Assembly: GCA_037074705.1 (NCBI GenBank)
Contig: CM073596.1
Location: 14,068,501-14,132,500, forward strand
DNA from: Zhengitettix transpicula
Taxonomy: Eukaryota > Arthropoda > Insecta > Orthoptera > Tetrigidae
Length of the DNA stretch: 64,000 nucleotides
Reading direction: 5' to 3'
Shown here piece by piece: positions 35,466 to 45,490 of this stretch. The stretch's first letter is position 1, and each line of letters begins with the position of its first letter. Position numbers and translations under genes: made by a program. Under the pieces are notes generated by a model. That model did no database searches. It worked only from the letters and a program-made list of their open reading frames with translations, and was not told the origin of the DNA.

Positions 35466-36438
35466 GTGGTGGTGGTCTGAATAGAATCGTTCTGCTATTG
35501 AGATGTTTCAAGGTGAGTTCCTGAAATTTGAAGCCTGCAGGAAGGGAGGCTTCCAGCTCGAGGCCATTGTCTCACTCACTGGAGGAAGCACGCGGAAGAA
35601 AACCCGACTTCCGGTCGACACGAATACGCGAATGGGAACGGTTTGCCTTCCTAATGGAAGCCAAACACAAATACGAGCGCTACAATCGGACACCCAGCTC
35701 GTTGAACCTTGTAAATTGAAACTACGTAACAATAACCGACAAATTGCAGCTGACGTGTTTCAAATCTACCCGCTCTTTAATTAAAAACCCACGAAAAAAC
35801 TGTCCTGCATTTTTCAAATTCGGATAATATTTTTTTTGGAATGAATTGTCATATTTTTATAGATATTTTGTTGGCAGTGGCAGACCTTTCCTGCAGGCAA
35901 TGTGATTTTTATAAAACATTATTCAACGCACACCGTTACAATAACATATATTTTATTCTCTTTATACCTACGTGCCCAGGGATGGAGTTGAACGAAACCT
36001 GTCAATATTTGATACAATCTGACAATTGTAAATCAGTAAATAAATAAAAAATGCGTCAAATGTATCAGAAAAAAATATTAATTAATTAAACACAAAATAT
36101 TAGCTCATCTGATTTCGAAATAAATTAATATTGGTTTCAAAGTTTTAAAAAAATTAATAATTATATTTTTATTGGAAATTATAGTAGACGTAGACAAAAT
36201 TTATTTCATTATATAATATAATATTTATTACTTCTTTAGAATTATAAATTTTTTCAACTTCTTAGTTTCAATAAAATTGTTATTCGAATGAAAATTTGGA
36301 AAGTTTTAGTTGAAAATTGCAATAATTATACAGTGAAATATTTTGTTTGTTCAAGAAATTCTTTATACATATGATCCGGAGTTAATTTTAGAATATTTTT
36401 CGCAGGACCCATTAAGTTTTTTTATGATAAACATAATA
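35466..36438. other. Unique stretch with GC-rich island 35480-35760
   Basis: The island carries open frames on both strands (93 codons plus, 74 codons minus) that I do not recognise. A donor-like AAGGTGAGTTCC is at 35509-35520. The remainder is AT-rich without features. Confidence 0.3.
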
Positions 36439-36440
36439 TA

Positions 36441-37724
36441 CCACTGTGATCAAAAGGTAAGGTGAAATTGACATTTAAAACTCCCGGGTATTAGGAAGGC
36501 AGTTAAATTTTTTTCCTAGGTTGGTAGGACTGTCTATAATATTTTCCAAGCGTTTGTTGGTAAAACGTTTAATTATCTCTGAGTTTCAAGTGTTTTTGTA
36601 AACAAACCAAAAGTGAATTTTTCGATTTTTGAAATGGGTGATTTTGTTGAGCAAAGAACTTGCATCAAATTTTGTTTGCGGAACGAATATTCTTGTGTGG
36701 ACACGTAGAAAATGTTTCGGAAGATGATCAAACTCTGGTACAAAAAACATTTATAAGTGGTACAACGAGTTCAAAGAGGGCCGAGAACGCGTTGAAGACG
36801 AACCGCGCTCTGGACGACCATCAACGTCTACCGACGAGGGCCACATCCAGAAAATCAAAGATTTGGTGCTTGAAAATCGTCGATGGACAAGTAGAGATCT
36901 CGCTGATAGTGTTGGAATATCATTTGGCTCAGCCCAAACCATTTTGAAGAAAGTTTTGTGTCTCAAACGCATCAGGTCTCGACTGGCCCCAAAATCGCTC
37001 AGTTTTTTGGAAATAAAGCGTCGCGTTGATGTGTGTGAAACTTTGCTGTCTGACTATCAGGACCACTTGAAATGAATCATTACTGGAGACGAGACTAGGA
37101 TTTACACATAAGACCCTGAAACCACCGACCAATCCGGTGAATATCGTGCAAAAGGTGAAGCAAGACCGAAAAGACCACGGGAAAGCCGATCGAAAATCAA
37201 GGTTATGTTGACAGTTTTCTTTGATTATCGTGGTATGGTGCACTATGAATTCCTTCCGCCTGTCAAACTGTCAACAAAGAATATTATTTGAGTGTTTTGC
37301 GTCGTTTGCGTGAAGCTATTCGTCTGAAACGGCCGGAATTATGGGCGAACAACTCTTGGTTCCTTCATCACGATAATGCACCATGTCATACTGCATTGGT
37401 TCTTCGCGACTTTTTTGCCAAAAACTCGACTCATGTCGTTCCGCAACCACAGAATTCGCCTGATTTGGTTCCGTGTGACTTCTGGCTATTCAGCAAACTC
37501 AAAAGCACAATGCGGTGACGCCGTTTTGACACGATCGAGGACATAAAAACCGAATCGAAGAAGATCTTGAAGGCTATACCGGAAAAAAGACTATTCCGAC
37601 TGTTTCGAGGACTGGAAAATGCGTCGGAGAAAGTGCGTTTTATCAGACGGGGATTACTTTGAAAGGGATGAAATTGATTTTAAAGAATAAATAAATAATT
37701 TACCTTACTGTTTGTTCACAGTGG
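36441..37724 (+). mobile_element. Mariner transposon, full length (1284 bp)
   Basis: Terminal inverted repeats of about 28 bp with mismatches: the left end begins CCACTGTGATCAAAAGGTAA and the right end reads, in complement, CCACTGTGAACAAACAGTAA. Both ends are flanked by TA (36439-36440 and 37725-37726), the target duplication of Tc1/mariner elements. The size is typical for mariner. The transposase inside is broken by stops and frameshifts, so this copy is not autonomous. Intact ends would still allow mobilisation in trans if a matching enzyme exists. Confidence 0.95.
36634..37690 (+). pseudogene. Mariner transposase, disrupted
   Basis: Start ATG at 36634 (MGDFVEQR), stop TAA at 37688-37690. 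The reading covers about 350 codons, as expected for mariner. N-terminal helix-turn-helix region: KWYNEFKEGRERVEDEPRSG, then LVLENRRWTSRDLADSVGIS. Catalytic region: ITGDET, HHDNAPCHTALVLRD and SPDLVPCDFWLF. There are 34 residues between the second and third catalytic aspartates (D34D). C-terminus: GDYFERDEIDFKE. Lesions: a stop TAG at codon 25, a frame change near codons 28-32, a stop TGA at 37073-37075 just before ITGDET, a frame change near 37262-37275 and further shifts near 37515 and 37610. The decay is moderate, consistent with an old but recognisable insertion. Confidence 0.95.
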
Positions 37725-39643
37725 TATACATTTAATTTAAAAATTTAACAATTTTTTTATGTGAATATATTTAAGTGTTTTAAAAATTTATGCTCGCGCC
37801 AACTTGTTGAATATTACATTTGTTTTGAATAAGAATTTATTGTTAAAAATTTTTTTATCTCAATTGTATCAAGATTGATGTTTTTAAATGATATGGCAGC
37901 CACTAAGTTGCAATTTCTACAGTTCATAAACTGTCAATACACATCGAATTATGTGGGAAAAGTACGTTGGGCCACTTGATGCCAAACCAACAATTATAAT
38001 AGGAAACGAAGAAAATACATCCATTATTAAAGTTCGCCGGTAAAAGGCACTCGTGGAAGGATAAGGGCTCATTATAAAGAAAAGGAAATCTGTACGGAAA
38101 GTTTATAAGAATTCAAATTATTCCTTTGAGCGAAGAGAAATTACTAGGGGTTTGGGAAAGAAATGTTGCCTGAGGTTAGGAAGAATAATACGTTCTTTTC
38201 CATTAAGTCTGATGCATTGAGCGTTTAATGCAAAGAAAGAGAGAGAAAAATTCGGATTGAAGATAGGAGAAATTAATTTGAAATGCTCCTTTAAATTTAT
38301 TTTCAACCTCACTTACGTGTAATTAATTTATAAAACCGAGAGTAAATAGAATCGAAGTACGTAAAAGGTACGAATCGTATGGAAACGTCAACCGCGAAAT
38401 TCGTGGAACTGAAAAAGAAAAGAAGTCCCATTCATTTAAATTAATGGGAAGGCCAAATTATTTCAGAATTTATTGGCTCACAAATGACGTTAAAACAATG
38501 CTTCCACGCAATCAATATGCAAATGGCGAAATTGAATTGTTGGTCGTTTTCGACATGCGGGGGGGGGGGGGGGGGGGCGTGCAATGAAAATTTCAACGCG
38601 TAATTAATATTTTCCGTACGGCTAGTGCATGTTGGGATGCAAACCGAATAATTAAGAATTCATGACCTGGGTTAAAGGGGGTCGTACACATATTTTACTG
38701 GCAGGGGTATGTGTCATGAATATGGAGGTACTTTTAGTTGTTCCGAAATGCGTTTTGCGCCTTTATCATTCATAACAAAGCACGTACCACGGGGAATAGA
38801 TTAAAGATGATGACTGAGGTTACGGCACGAAATGTCGACGAAGGTGAGGGCAGAAGGGCAAATCTGCGGTAACTACGCCTGCTCCGAAACTTGGCAGGGC
38901 GAGAAAACCAAACCGTGAGGTTTAAATACATGCACGAAATCAATTAACTGATTTTTAATTATTTTTTTTACTTGTATTAGAAACCAGAATAACATAAAAT
39001 ATTTTTCGAACAACTGTTACAGTTTCGACCTGCCTGTAAATCTTTATCAAGCATTTTCAGTTATTCTAGTCCGTAATCTGTCAAATTTTTATAATATTAA
39101 TCTACAAAAATTAACAAACAATTAAATGGGGGCTCAAATCAGAGTTAAAAAACATTACCAAAATTTCGTCACGTTATTGATGATATTTTATATAAATCAG
39201 TGATGCATGTATATAATATATTAACTGTATAGTAATAAGATAATTTAGGAGGGCGTCTCAGATTTATTTCTTTGAGCGTATAATTTAATCATTTAAATAA
39301 AAATTAATGATAAACAAAAACTGTAGGTGTGCTGACGTCACTCCGCAGTCTGTTGTTTTTGAAGTGCCAAGGACATCCCGAAATCATTCTAAGGGATTTA
39401 TATTTAGACTACTTGAATTTTGTAGCGGTTTGTTACTCCCCAGATGTAGGAAGCATGTTGTCAGATTTGAATTGATGAGGGAGGAGTTAATTAATTTTTT
39501 TTTGCTGCTAGGGAGGTTGGTGATTTTCTGATTAATAATGGTTTTGAGATGTGAAGATCTATTGTTGAGCTTAGACTAGAGGTTAATTTCAAGTCTAGTG
39601 TTAGTCGGATATATGTAGAAACGGATTTATTCGGTTCAACCTC
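37725..39643. other. Unique stretch, poly-G run at 38559-38577
   Basis: Mostly AT-rich with a GC-richer part at 38500-38930 that includes an uninterrupted run of about 19 G. A hammerhead-like but degraded string (CTGAGGT at 38814-38820, GAAATGTC at 38829-38836) lies here without a stem II. A 170 bp segment at 39387-39555 recurs inside R1 copy e. No gene was recognised. Confidence 0.35.
39015..39051 (-). ncRNA. Degenerate hammerhead-like core with 4-bp stem III
   Basis: On the minus strand: TTGATAA (complement of 39045-39051, two changes from CTGATGA), then a weak stem II AGATT ... AGGTC, then GAA and ACTG-TAA-CAGT. The last can form a four-pair stem III with a TAA loop, followed by T as the cleavage base. 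The core changes probably prevent cleavage. Confidence 0.3.
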
Positions 39644-40398
39644 GGTGCCCGGCGTTGCCCGTGTATTTATTTATTTAAACCAGAAAAAGTTATTAATTAT
39701 ATATTAATCTTTAGTCAAGAAGTGATTTAATCTCGATCTAACTATTCATAGTCCAGTACACACTTTCCACTGATAGTGCAGTAATTAAACAACTATAAAA
39801 CGCATGTAATTTTATTGCATCAATCCCAACAAACATACTTCCGATTTTTTTACGAATATAATACTTAAATATAATCCTTGACTATTGCAGGATATAATTG
39901 TCCCTTAGTATTCATTCCGAAAGATTAAATTAAATAATATGTTAGCTATATTCATAATTTCAACAAATGTCGCCATATTGGAGTCACTAACACGGCGCGA
40001 AAATTAAACTTATATTTTCTGCAAGAATCGTAAAGGATTTCGTATTGTTTTTTATTATCATTCGACGGAGTATTGCTGGATAAAGTTATATTTTTTATCC
40101 AATGAAAATATTTCTGCTTTATTTCATTACGGAAAAAGGAACTATTTCCTTTGTCCGTCGCGTAATAACGTCTCTCTCTCTCGCGTGACGTCATAGTCTC
40201 TTGGAGCGCAGTAATGTAACACAAAATGATCACGTTTTCAATTATATTTCTTTCCACACTTATGCTAGGGGTTTCTCACCCCCACAGTACCGTTTCTAGA
40301 GTTCTTAATAATGTGTGTACCAAGTTTCGATGCAATCTGTCCACGCGTTTAAATTTGTACAGAAATTACGTAAATACATACATCCTTTTTTATTATAT
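39644..40398 (+). repeat. Interspersed repeat R1, copy d
   Basis: Longest uninterrupted R1 copy. It runs from GGTGCCCGGCGTTGCCCG to CATCCTTTTTTATTATAT, with CGCCATATTGGAGTCAC, GGCGCGAAAATT, and TGACGTCA at 40186-40193. The minus-strand open frame across it (101 codons, 40257-39952) has relatives in other R1 copies but is interrupted in them, so it is not evidence of a gene. Confidence 0.85.
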
Positions 40399-41292
40399 CC
40401 AAGATTAGTCAAGAATTGATTTAACTTAAATCTATCTCTTCCTAGTTCCGTACATACTTTCGGCCGATAGTGTATTAATTGAACAGCTATAAAATAAATT
40501 GAGGTTTATTGCACGAGTCCCAACAAACATACTTACGAATTTCTTTACGAATATAATACTTAAATATACTCCTTGAGTGTTTCAGGATATAATTGTCCCT
40601 CACTCAGTCTTCAGTCATTAAGAAAGAATAAATTTATGAAATTGTTCATTAACTACATTCTAAGGGATTTATTTTTCGACTACTTCAATTTTGTAGAGGT
40701 TTGTTTTGACTGCTACTCCCCAGATGTATGAAGCATGTTGCCAGATTTGAATTTATTATGAGGAGTAAATTAATTTTTTTTTGCTGCGAGGGAGGTTGGT
40801 GATTTTATGATTAATAATGGTTTGAGTTGTGATAATCACAATGTATAAAATAGTCGCCATATTGGAGTCAGTAATATGGCACGAAAAATAAACTTACATT
40901 TTCCGCAAGGATCGTAAAGTATTTTGTATTGTTTTTTTTATCATCTTTCCATGGTGTATTTGGTGGATAAAATTTGACTTTTTATACAATCAAAATATTT
41001 CTGATTTTTTTTTCATTACGGAAAAAGGAACTATTTCCTTTGTTCGTCGCGTAGTAACGTCTTTCCCTCGCGTGACGTCATTGTTTCTTGGAGCGCCGTA
41101 ATTTAACATATAATGAACAGGTTTTTGAATTATATTTCTTTCCACATTTATGCTAGGGGTTTCTCACCCCCCACAGTATATTTTCTAGTGTTTTTAATAA
41201 TATGTGTACCAAGTTTCGTTGTAATCTGTCCACGCGGTTTAAAATTTGTATAGAAATTAATCGTAAATACATACATCGTTTTTTATTATATA
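40399..41292 (+). repeat. Interspersed repeat R1, copy e, interrupted
   Basis: Follows copy d directly and lacks the first ~60 bp of R1. Between the ATGAAATTGTT segment and the CGCCATATTGG segment it is interrupted by about 190 bp (40655-40845) that match 39387-39555. TGACGTCA lies at 41073-41080. The end is the usual TTTTTTATTATATA. Confidence 0.8.
40655..40845 (+). repeat. Segment duplicated from (or shared with) 39387-39555
   Basis: Shared landmarks are ATTCTAAGGGATTTAT, GTAGAGGTTTGTT, CTCCCCAGATGTA, GAAGCATGTTG, TTTTTTTTGCTGC and GATTAATAATGG. The copy here has a short internal insertion (TTGACTG). It splits R1 copy e, whereas the other copy stands 90 bp upstream of R1 copy d in unique sequence. 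Confidence 0.8.
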
Positions 41293-42909
41293 GAATATTC
41301 AGCTCTTTTTTATTAATTGAAAATACGCATTAAGTCTGCAAAAAATATTTAAAGACTAATGTACCTTAAAATTAATAAATGCTTCCGGTGGCTTGAGATC
41401 ATTGTGATTCATTAAAGATACCGGTTACCACTGAATTGTTTTGGTCCGAACTATGAAAATCCTCTTTAAATTAGTTTGACTACGCAAGTGACGTCCTTTA
41501 AATTTATTCCTACTTAAAAGACCTCCAATTACGCCAGAATTTTAATTTTACTAAAATTTAATCAATTTTATCAGCAATTTTAAATGCATATCCGTGAATT
41601 ACAATAATTTTTTACGAGTGTAACAGTGTCAACGTGGAATTAATGAGAGAGGGGTTTGCTGTCGGCGGATTGTTGATCGACGTCCTGCTCGTGCTGGCCA
41701 AATTAGAAGACTCGCCTTTCCCAAAGCGGGAATATTAAGGCACTAATTGAAGATTCCACCAGGCCGGCTACTCATTAGTGTAAACCAGCGGCTAGAAGCA
41801 AGAGCAACATCGGAGAGGCTTTGAAAGCCGCGACTCTGGGGGGGTAACAGTCAGTTATGCAACAATATCCTGATAATTACGGTCCCGTAGAGACCCGCCG
41901 ACCAAATCAAATCTACCTGAGTGGAATGCAGCAAGTTTATCGCGCCAGCCGCCGGGTTGAGGGAAATGCGGTTTTGCGTAGCAGATCTGTAATCCACTAC
42001 CGTAACGAGGTTTACCTAACGAATTCCTCAAAACGAACGTACGCGGCTGGTCACTCCGGTTATGTATCGTTAACGAACTGTTCAACACTTCCAGTCTTCT
42101 ATTTTCGGAACGGTCCCGATGGACGTATTGAGGGTGTATGCAAGTGAACCAGTTGTTTGCTGGAATTGAGGCTGAAAAATTGGAAACACGGAGACGAAGC
42201 TACAGACTTAATTTATTATACATTAAAAATTCTTTATTTTGATTTAAATGATACTTTATTGATATTAATACTACATTTAATCTCCCCCAGTCTTAGGATA
42301 CGTAGTAACACATAATTAAACAGTTATTTATTCATTTTACAGTCAACAATTTTTCAACCAATCAGAGTTCGGTATCGAATATTTACTCCTCCCCTCACTT
42401 GCCATGATCACGTCTTAACGCGGCACTTTAATTTATTCCGAATAATTTGTTTTATACTGCTCAGAGTCGTGTATTAAGAATATTCTACCACTTGCACGTT
42501 GTTATAACTTATAAAACGGTAATTGATTATTTTTGTCTCCAGAATTTTTTTGACCAATCAGAGTTGCGCATTACAGTCACTTCACCCTGCCGTGGTTATG
42601 AATAGGCGGTAAGGCGCCATTATGTTGACCAATAGAAATTCAGTGTTTGTGAATACACACTAACGAGACATTATACGATTATTAATTATTGTATCTTCTT
42701 TAATTTTGTTTGAACAATTCTTGGTTTGATATTAATAATTAATCCTATACATCGCAGGCTGAAGCAACGTCGAAACACTTCACTAAAGGGTTATTTAATA
42801 CAGTAAAACCTCTATATTGGTTTCCGATGTAGCCGCTATATAAGTTAATGTTACTCTTACTCTTTACTATCAAATAGAAACATATGTGCTAGCATTTTAT
42901 TTCGTACAA
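41293..42909. other. Unique stretch with GC-rich island 41640-42170
   Basis: The island has near-equal base composition. Open frames overlap on both strands: 96 codons plus at 41857-42147, beginning MQQYPDNYGPVETRRPNQ, and 77 codons minus at 42088-41855. Neither is recognised, and I see no convincing splice pair. It may be an exon or a regulatory element of a neighbouring gene. The rest is AT-rich. At 42759-42776 a CTGAAGC ... GAAAC string lacks a stem II. Confidence 0.25.
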
Positions 42910-43667
42910 GCTGGGTGACCGTGTACTTATTTATATAAACCAAAAAATGTATTTAATTCCACATTAATCTTTAGCCAAAAAGTAATTTAGCCTAGATCTA
43001 ATTGTTCCTAGTTCCGTACATACTTTCACCGACACTGCATTAATTCAACAGCTATTAATACATTGAATTTTATTACATCAATTCCAACAAACATCCCTCC
43101 GAATTTCTTTACGAATAGAATACTTAAATATATTCCTTGAGTATTGCAGGTTATAATTGTCCCTCTGTCTTCAAACATTACAAAAGATTAAATTGATGAA
43201 ATTCTTAGGTACATTCACAATTCTGGTCGCCATATTGGAGTCACTAATATGGCGCGAAAATTAACTTACATTTGTCGCAAGGATCGTAAAGTATTTCGTA
43301 TCGTTTTTATTACCATTCTATGGAGTATTTCTGGATAAAATTATAGTTTTAATTTAAAGAAAATATTTCTACTGTATTTCATTACTGAAAAAGGAACTAT
43401 TTTCACTGTGCGTCGTGTAGTAACGTCTCTCTTGCGTGACGTCACGGTCTCGTGGTGCGCAGTAATTTAACACAAAATGGTCACGTTTTCCAATTATAAC
43501 TATATCCCCATATGTGCTAGGGTTTCTCACCCACACAGTACCGTTTCTCCTGTTTTTAAGAATGTGTGTACCAGTTTTAGTTGCGACCAGTCCAGGTGTT
43601 AAAATTTCTATAAAGTTTAACGTAAATACATACATACAAATATACATCCTTTTTTTATTATATAGAA
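42910..43667 (+). repeat. Interspersed repeat R1, copy f
   Basis: Same order of landmarks as copy d, with a diverged 5' end (GGGTGACCGTGTAC in place of the CCCGGCG motif). It keeps CGCCATATTGGAGTCAC, ATGGCGCGAAAATT and TGACGTCA (43437-43444), and ends with CATCCTTTTTTTATTATATA. Confidence 0.85.
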
Positions 43668-44567
43668 GGTCGATTTAACTTTATTTGATTAGATATAAGA
43701 TAATAAAGTAAAACGTAAAACTGCACTTAACTCGTCTTGAGACGATGTATACATTTAGTTACGTATTAGTTCAACTAGTTTTTGACGTAAATGTTCAATC
43801 GCTTGTTTTAACCCGTTTATTAAGTACTCCGTACCTTTTGCGAGAACGCCAGGGTCGTCCGTTTTCATTCATGGCATCTACTAATTTAATTGCTGCAGAT
43901 TTTCGTTCAACCGCTCTAAGCGGATCCACACAAGCACCACTTCAATAAAGCTTCGTTAAATGAAGATTCTTGGGCTAATTTCATTCGTGTTTTTTTTAAT
44001 ATTTGCATCCGCACTTACATCACATAAATTTGTTCCTTTTTTAAAAAAGCTGTTGTGCACCAGTCTTGTGCCTTATCTACCCCGGGAGTTTTGATGCATA
44101 TCTCTAAAATATGAACAATGGATGTTACTGAATATTCGAATAAGAAAGCATATTTCTCTGCGATGACAATGGAAGGAATAAATTTGCTGTCACGGTGACC
44201 CGTAGTAGAAGATACATACGAGAAAACGTGTGTTGCGTTTTGGTACTCGGGCACTCATTTTTTGTGACGAGGCCTATGTTGTCACGCCCACAGTGACTGA
44301 GTATCACTGTTATTGTGGCTACAATTTTGAAACCGAGCAACACCAGTGGGTTTAGTTTGTATGCTTTCGAAGGCCAGAGAATTGGGCAAGCAGCTGTGGG
44401 CAGCCGACTGTGCAGATCTCTGGCTGACAGCCCAAGGACAGACAGACTGTGGGGGGACCTGAGGACGTCAACTTTTGTAGCGGAACGGAGCGCAGATGCG
44501 GGCTGACACCTCGGAGTCAACGGCCGTTGCATCTTGCACACGACAAAGCCTCCAGAAAACCGCAACT
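43668..44567. other. Unique stretch, possible decayed minus-strand ORF
   Basis: The minus strand holds the longest uninterrupted frame of the window (158 codons, 44601-44125), and another (79 codons, 44254-44015) overlaps it. They run from tandem-repeat unit 1 into unique sequence, and I recognise nothing in them. Residual coding-like peptides further along on the minus strand (such as ERKSAAIKLVDAMNENGRPW near 43920-43850) hint at an old transposon ORF, unassigned. Confidence 0.25.
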
Positions 44568-45490
44568 CTCTGATCACAGTCCAGAAGTTGGTCAACACCA
44601 AGCATTTGAGTCACTTTGTAATATTTACAATATATATTGGGATGGAGAGTGCAGAGACTGGACCATTGCAGACAAATTAAAAAAAGATTTGGATGATTAA
44701 CCGTGTTGAGGGTGGATATTTTAAGATTTTTGGGTCAGAAAAGACGCTTTGAGAAAAAGGAAGGAAAATCTGAAAGATTTGGAGTGTTGTAGCATACATT
44801 TCATCATGATTGTAAGATTATTAGTAAATTACAAAAATACATCCAATCAGGCTTTACGAATTCTACGTGACCTCTGATCACAGTCCAGAAGTTGGAAAAA
44901 TCCACGTTTTTGAGTAACTTTGTAAGATTTACAATATATATTGGGATGAAGAGTCCAGAGATTGGATCATTGCAGGCAAATTGAACATTTGAGTGAAATA
45001 TTTGGAAGATTAACAGTGTTGAGGGTGGATATTTTAAGATTTTTGGTTCAGAAAAGACTCTTTGAGAAAAAGAAAGGAAAAACTGAACGAATTTGGGTGT
45101 TATAGCATACATTTCATCATGATTGTAAGATTATAAGTAATTTACAAAAATACATCCATTCAGGCTTTACGAATTCTACGTGACCTCTGATCGCAGTCCA
45201 GAAGTTGGTAAACATCATGCATTTGAGTCACTTTGTAATATTTACAATATATATTGGGATGGAGAGTCCAGAGATTGGATCATTGCAGGTAAATTGAACA
45301 TTTGAGTGAAATATTTGGAAGATTAACCGTGTTGAGGGTGGATACTTGAATATTTTTGGATCAGACGCATTGAAAAGAGAAGGAAAATATGAACGAATTG
45401 GAGTGTTACAGCATAAATTTAATCGTGATTGAACGATTATAAGTAAATTTCAAAAATACATCCACTCAGACTTTACAAATTCTACATGAC
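44568..45490. repeat. Three tandem ~305 bp repeats
   Basis: Units start at 44568, 44872 and 45185 with CTCTGATCACAGTCCAGAAG. Each continues with GAGTCACTTTGTAA, TATATTGGGATG, GTGTTGAGGGTGGATA and CATCATGATTG, and ends CTTTACGAATTCTACGTGAC. Spacings are 304 and 313 bp. The first two differ mainly by small indels; the third is the most diverged. Confidence 0.9.

Noticed and set aside
38810..38840. Hammerhead at CTGAGGT ... GAAATGTC
   Set aside because: No stem II pairing and two core changes. It may be a relic but cannot be supported.
39952..40257. Minus-strand 101-codon frame in R1 copy d
   Set aside because: The equivalent frame is broken in the other R1 copies, so it is not maintained as coding sequence.
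41857..42147. Gene starting MQQYPDNY
   Set aside because: Overlapping open frame on the other strand, no domain recognised, no splice evidence. Kept only as a GC-rich island.
42755..42790. Hammerhead at CTGAAGC ... GAAAC
   Set aside because: Too short between the blocks for a stem II and no cleavage triplet in place.
44125..44601. Longest open frame of the window (158 codons, minus strand)
   Set aside because: It starts inside a tandem repeat unit, overlaps other open frames on both strands, has no recognisable domain and no splice or initiation context. Openness follows from local GC richness.
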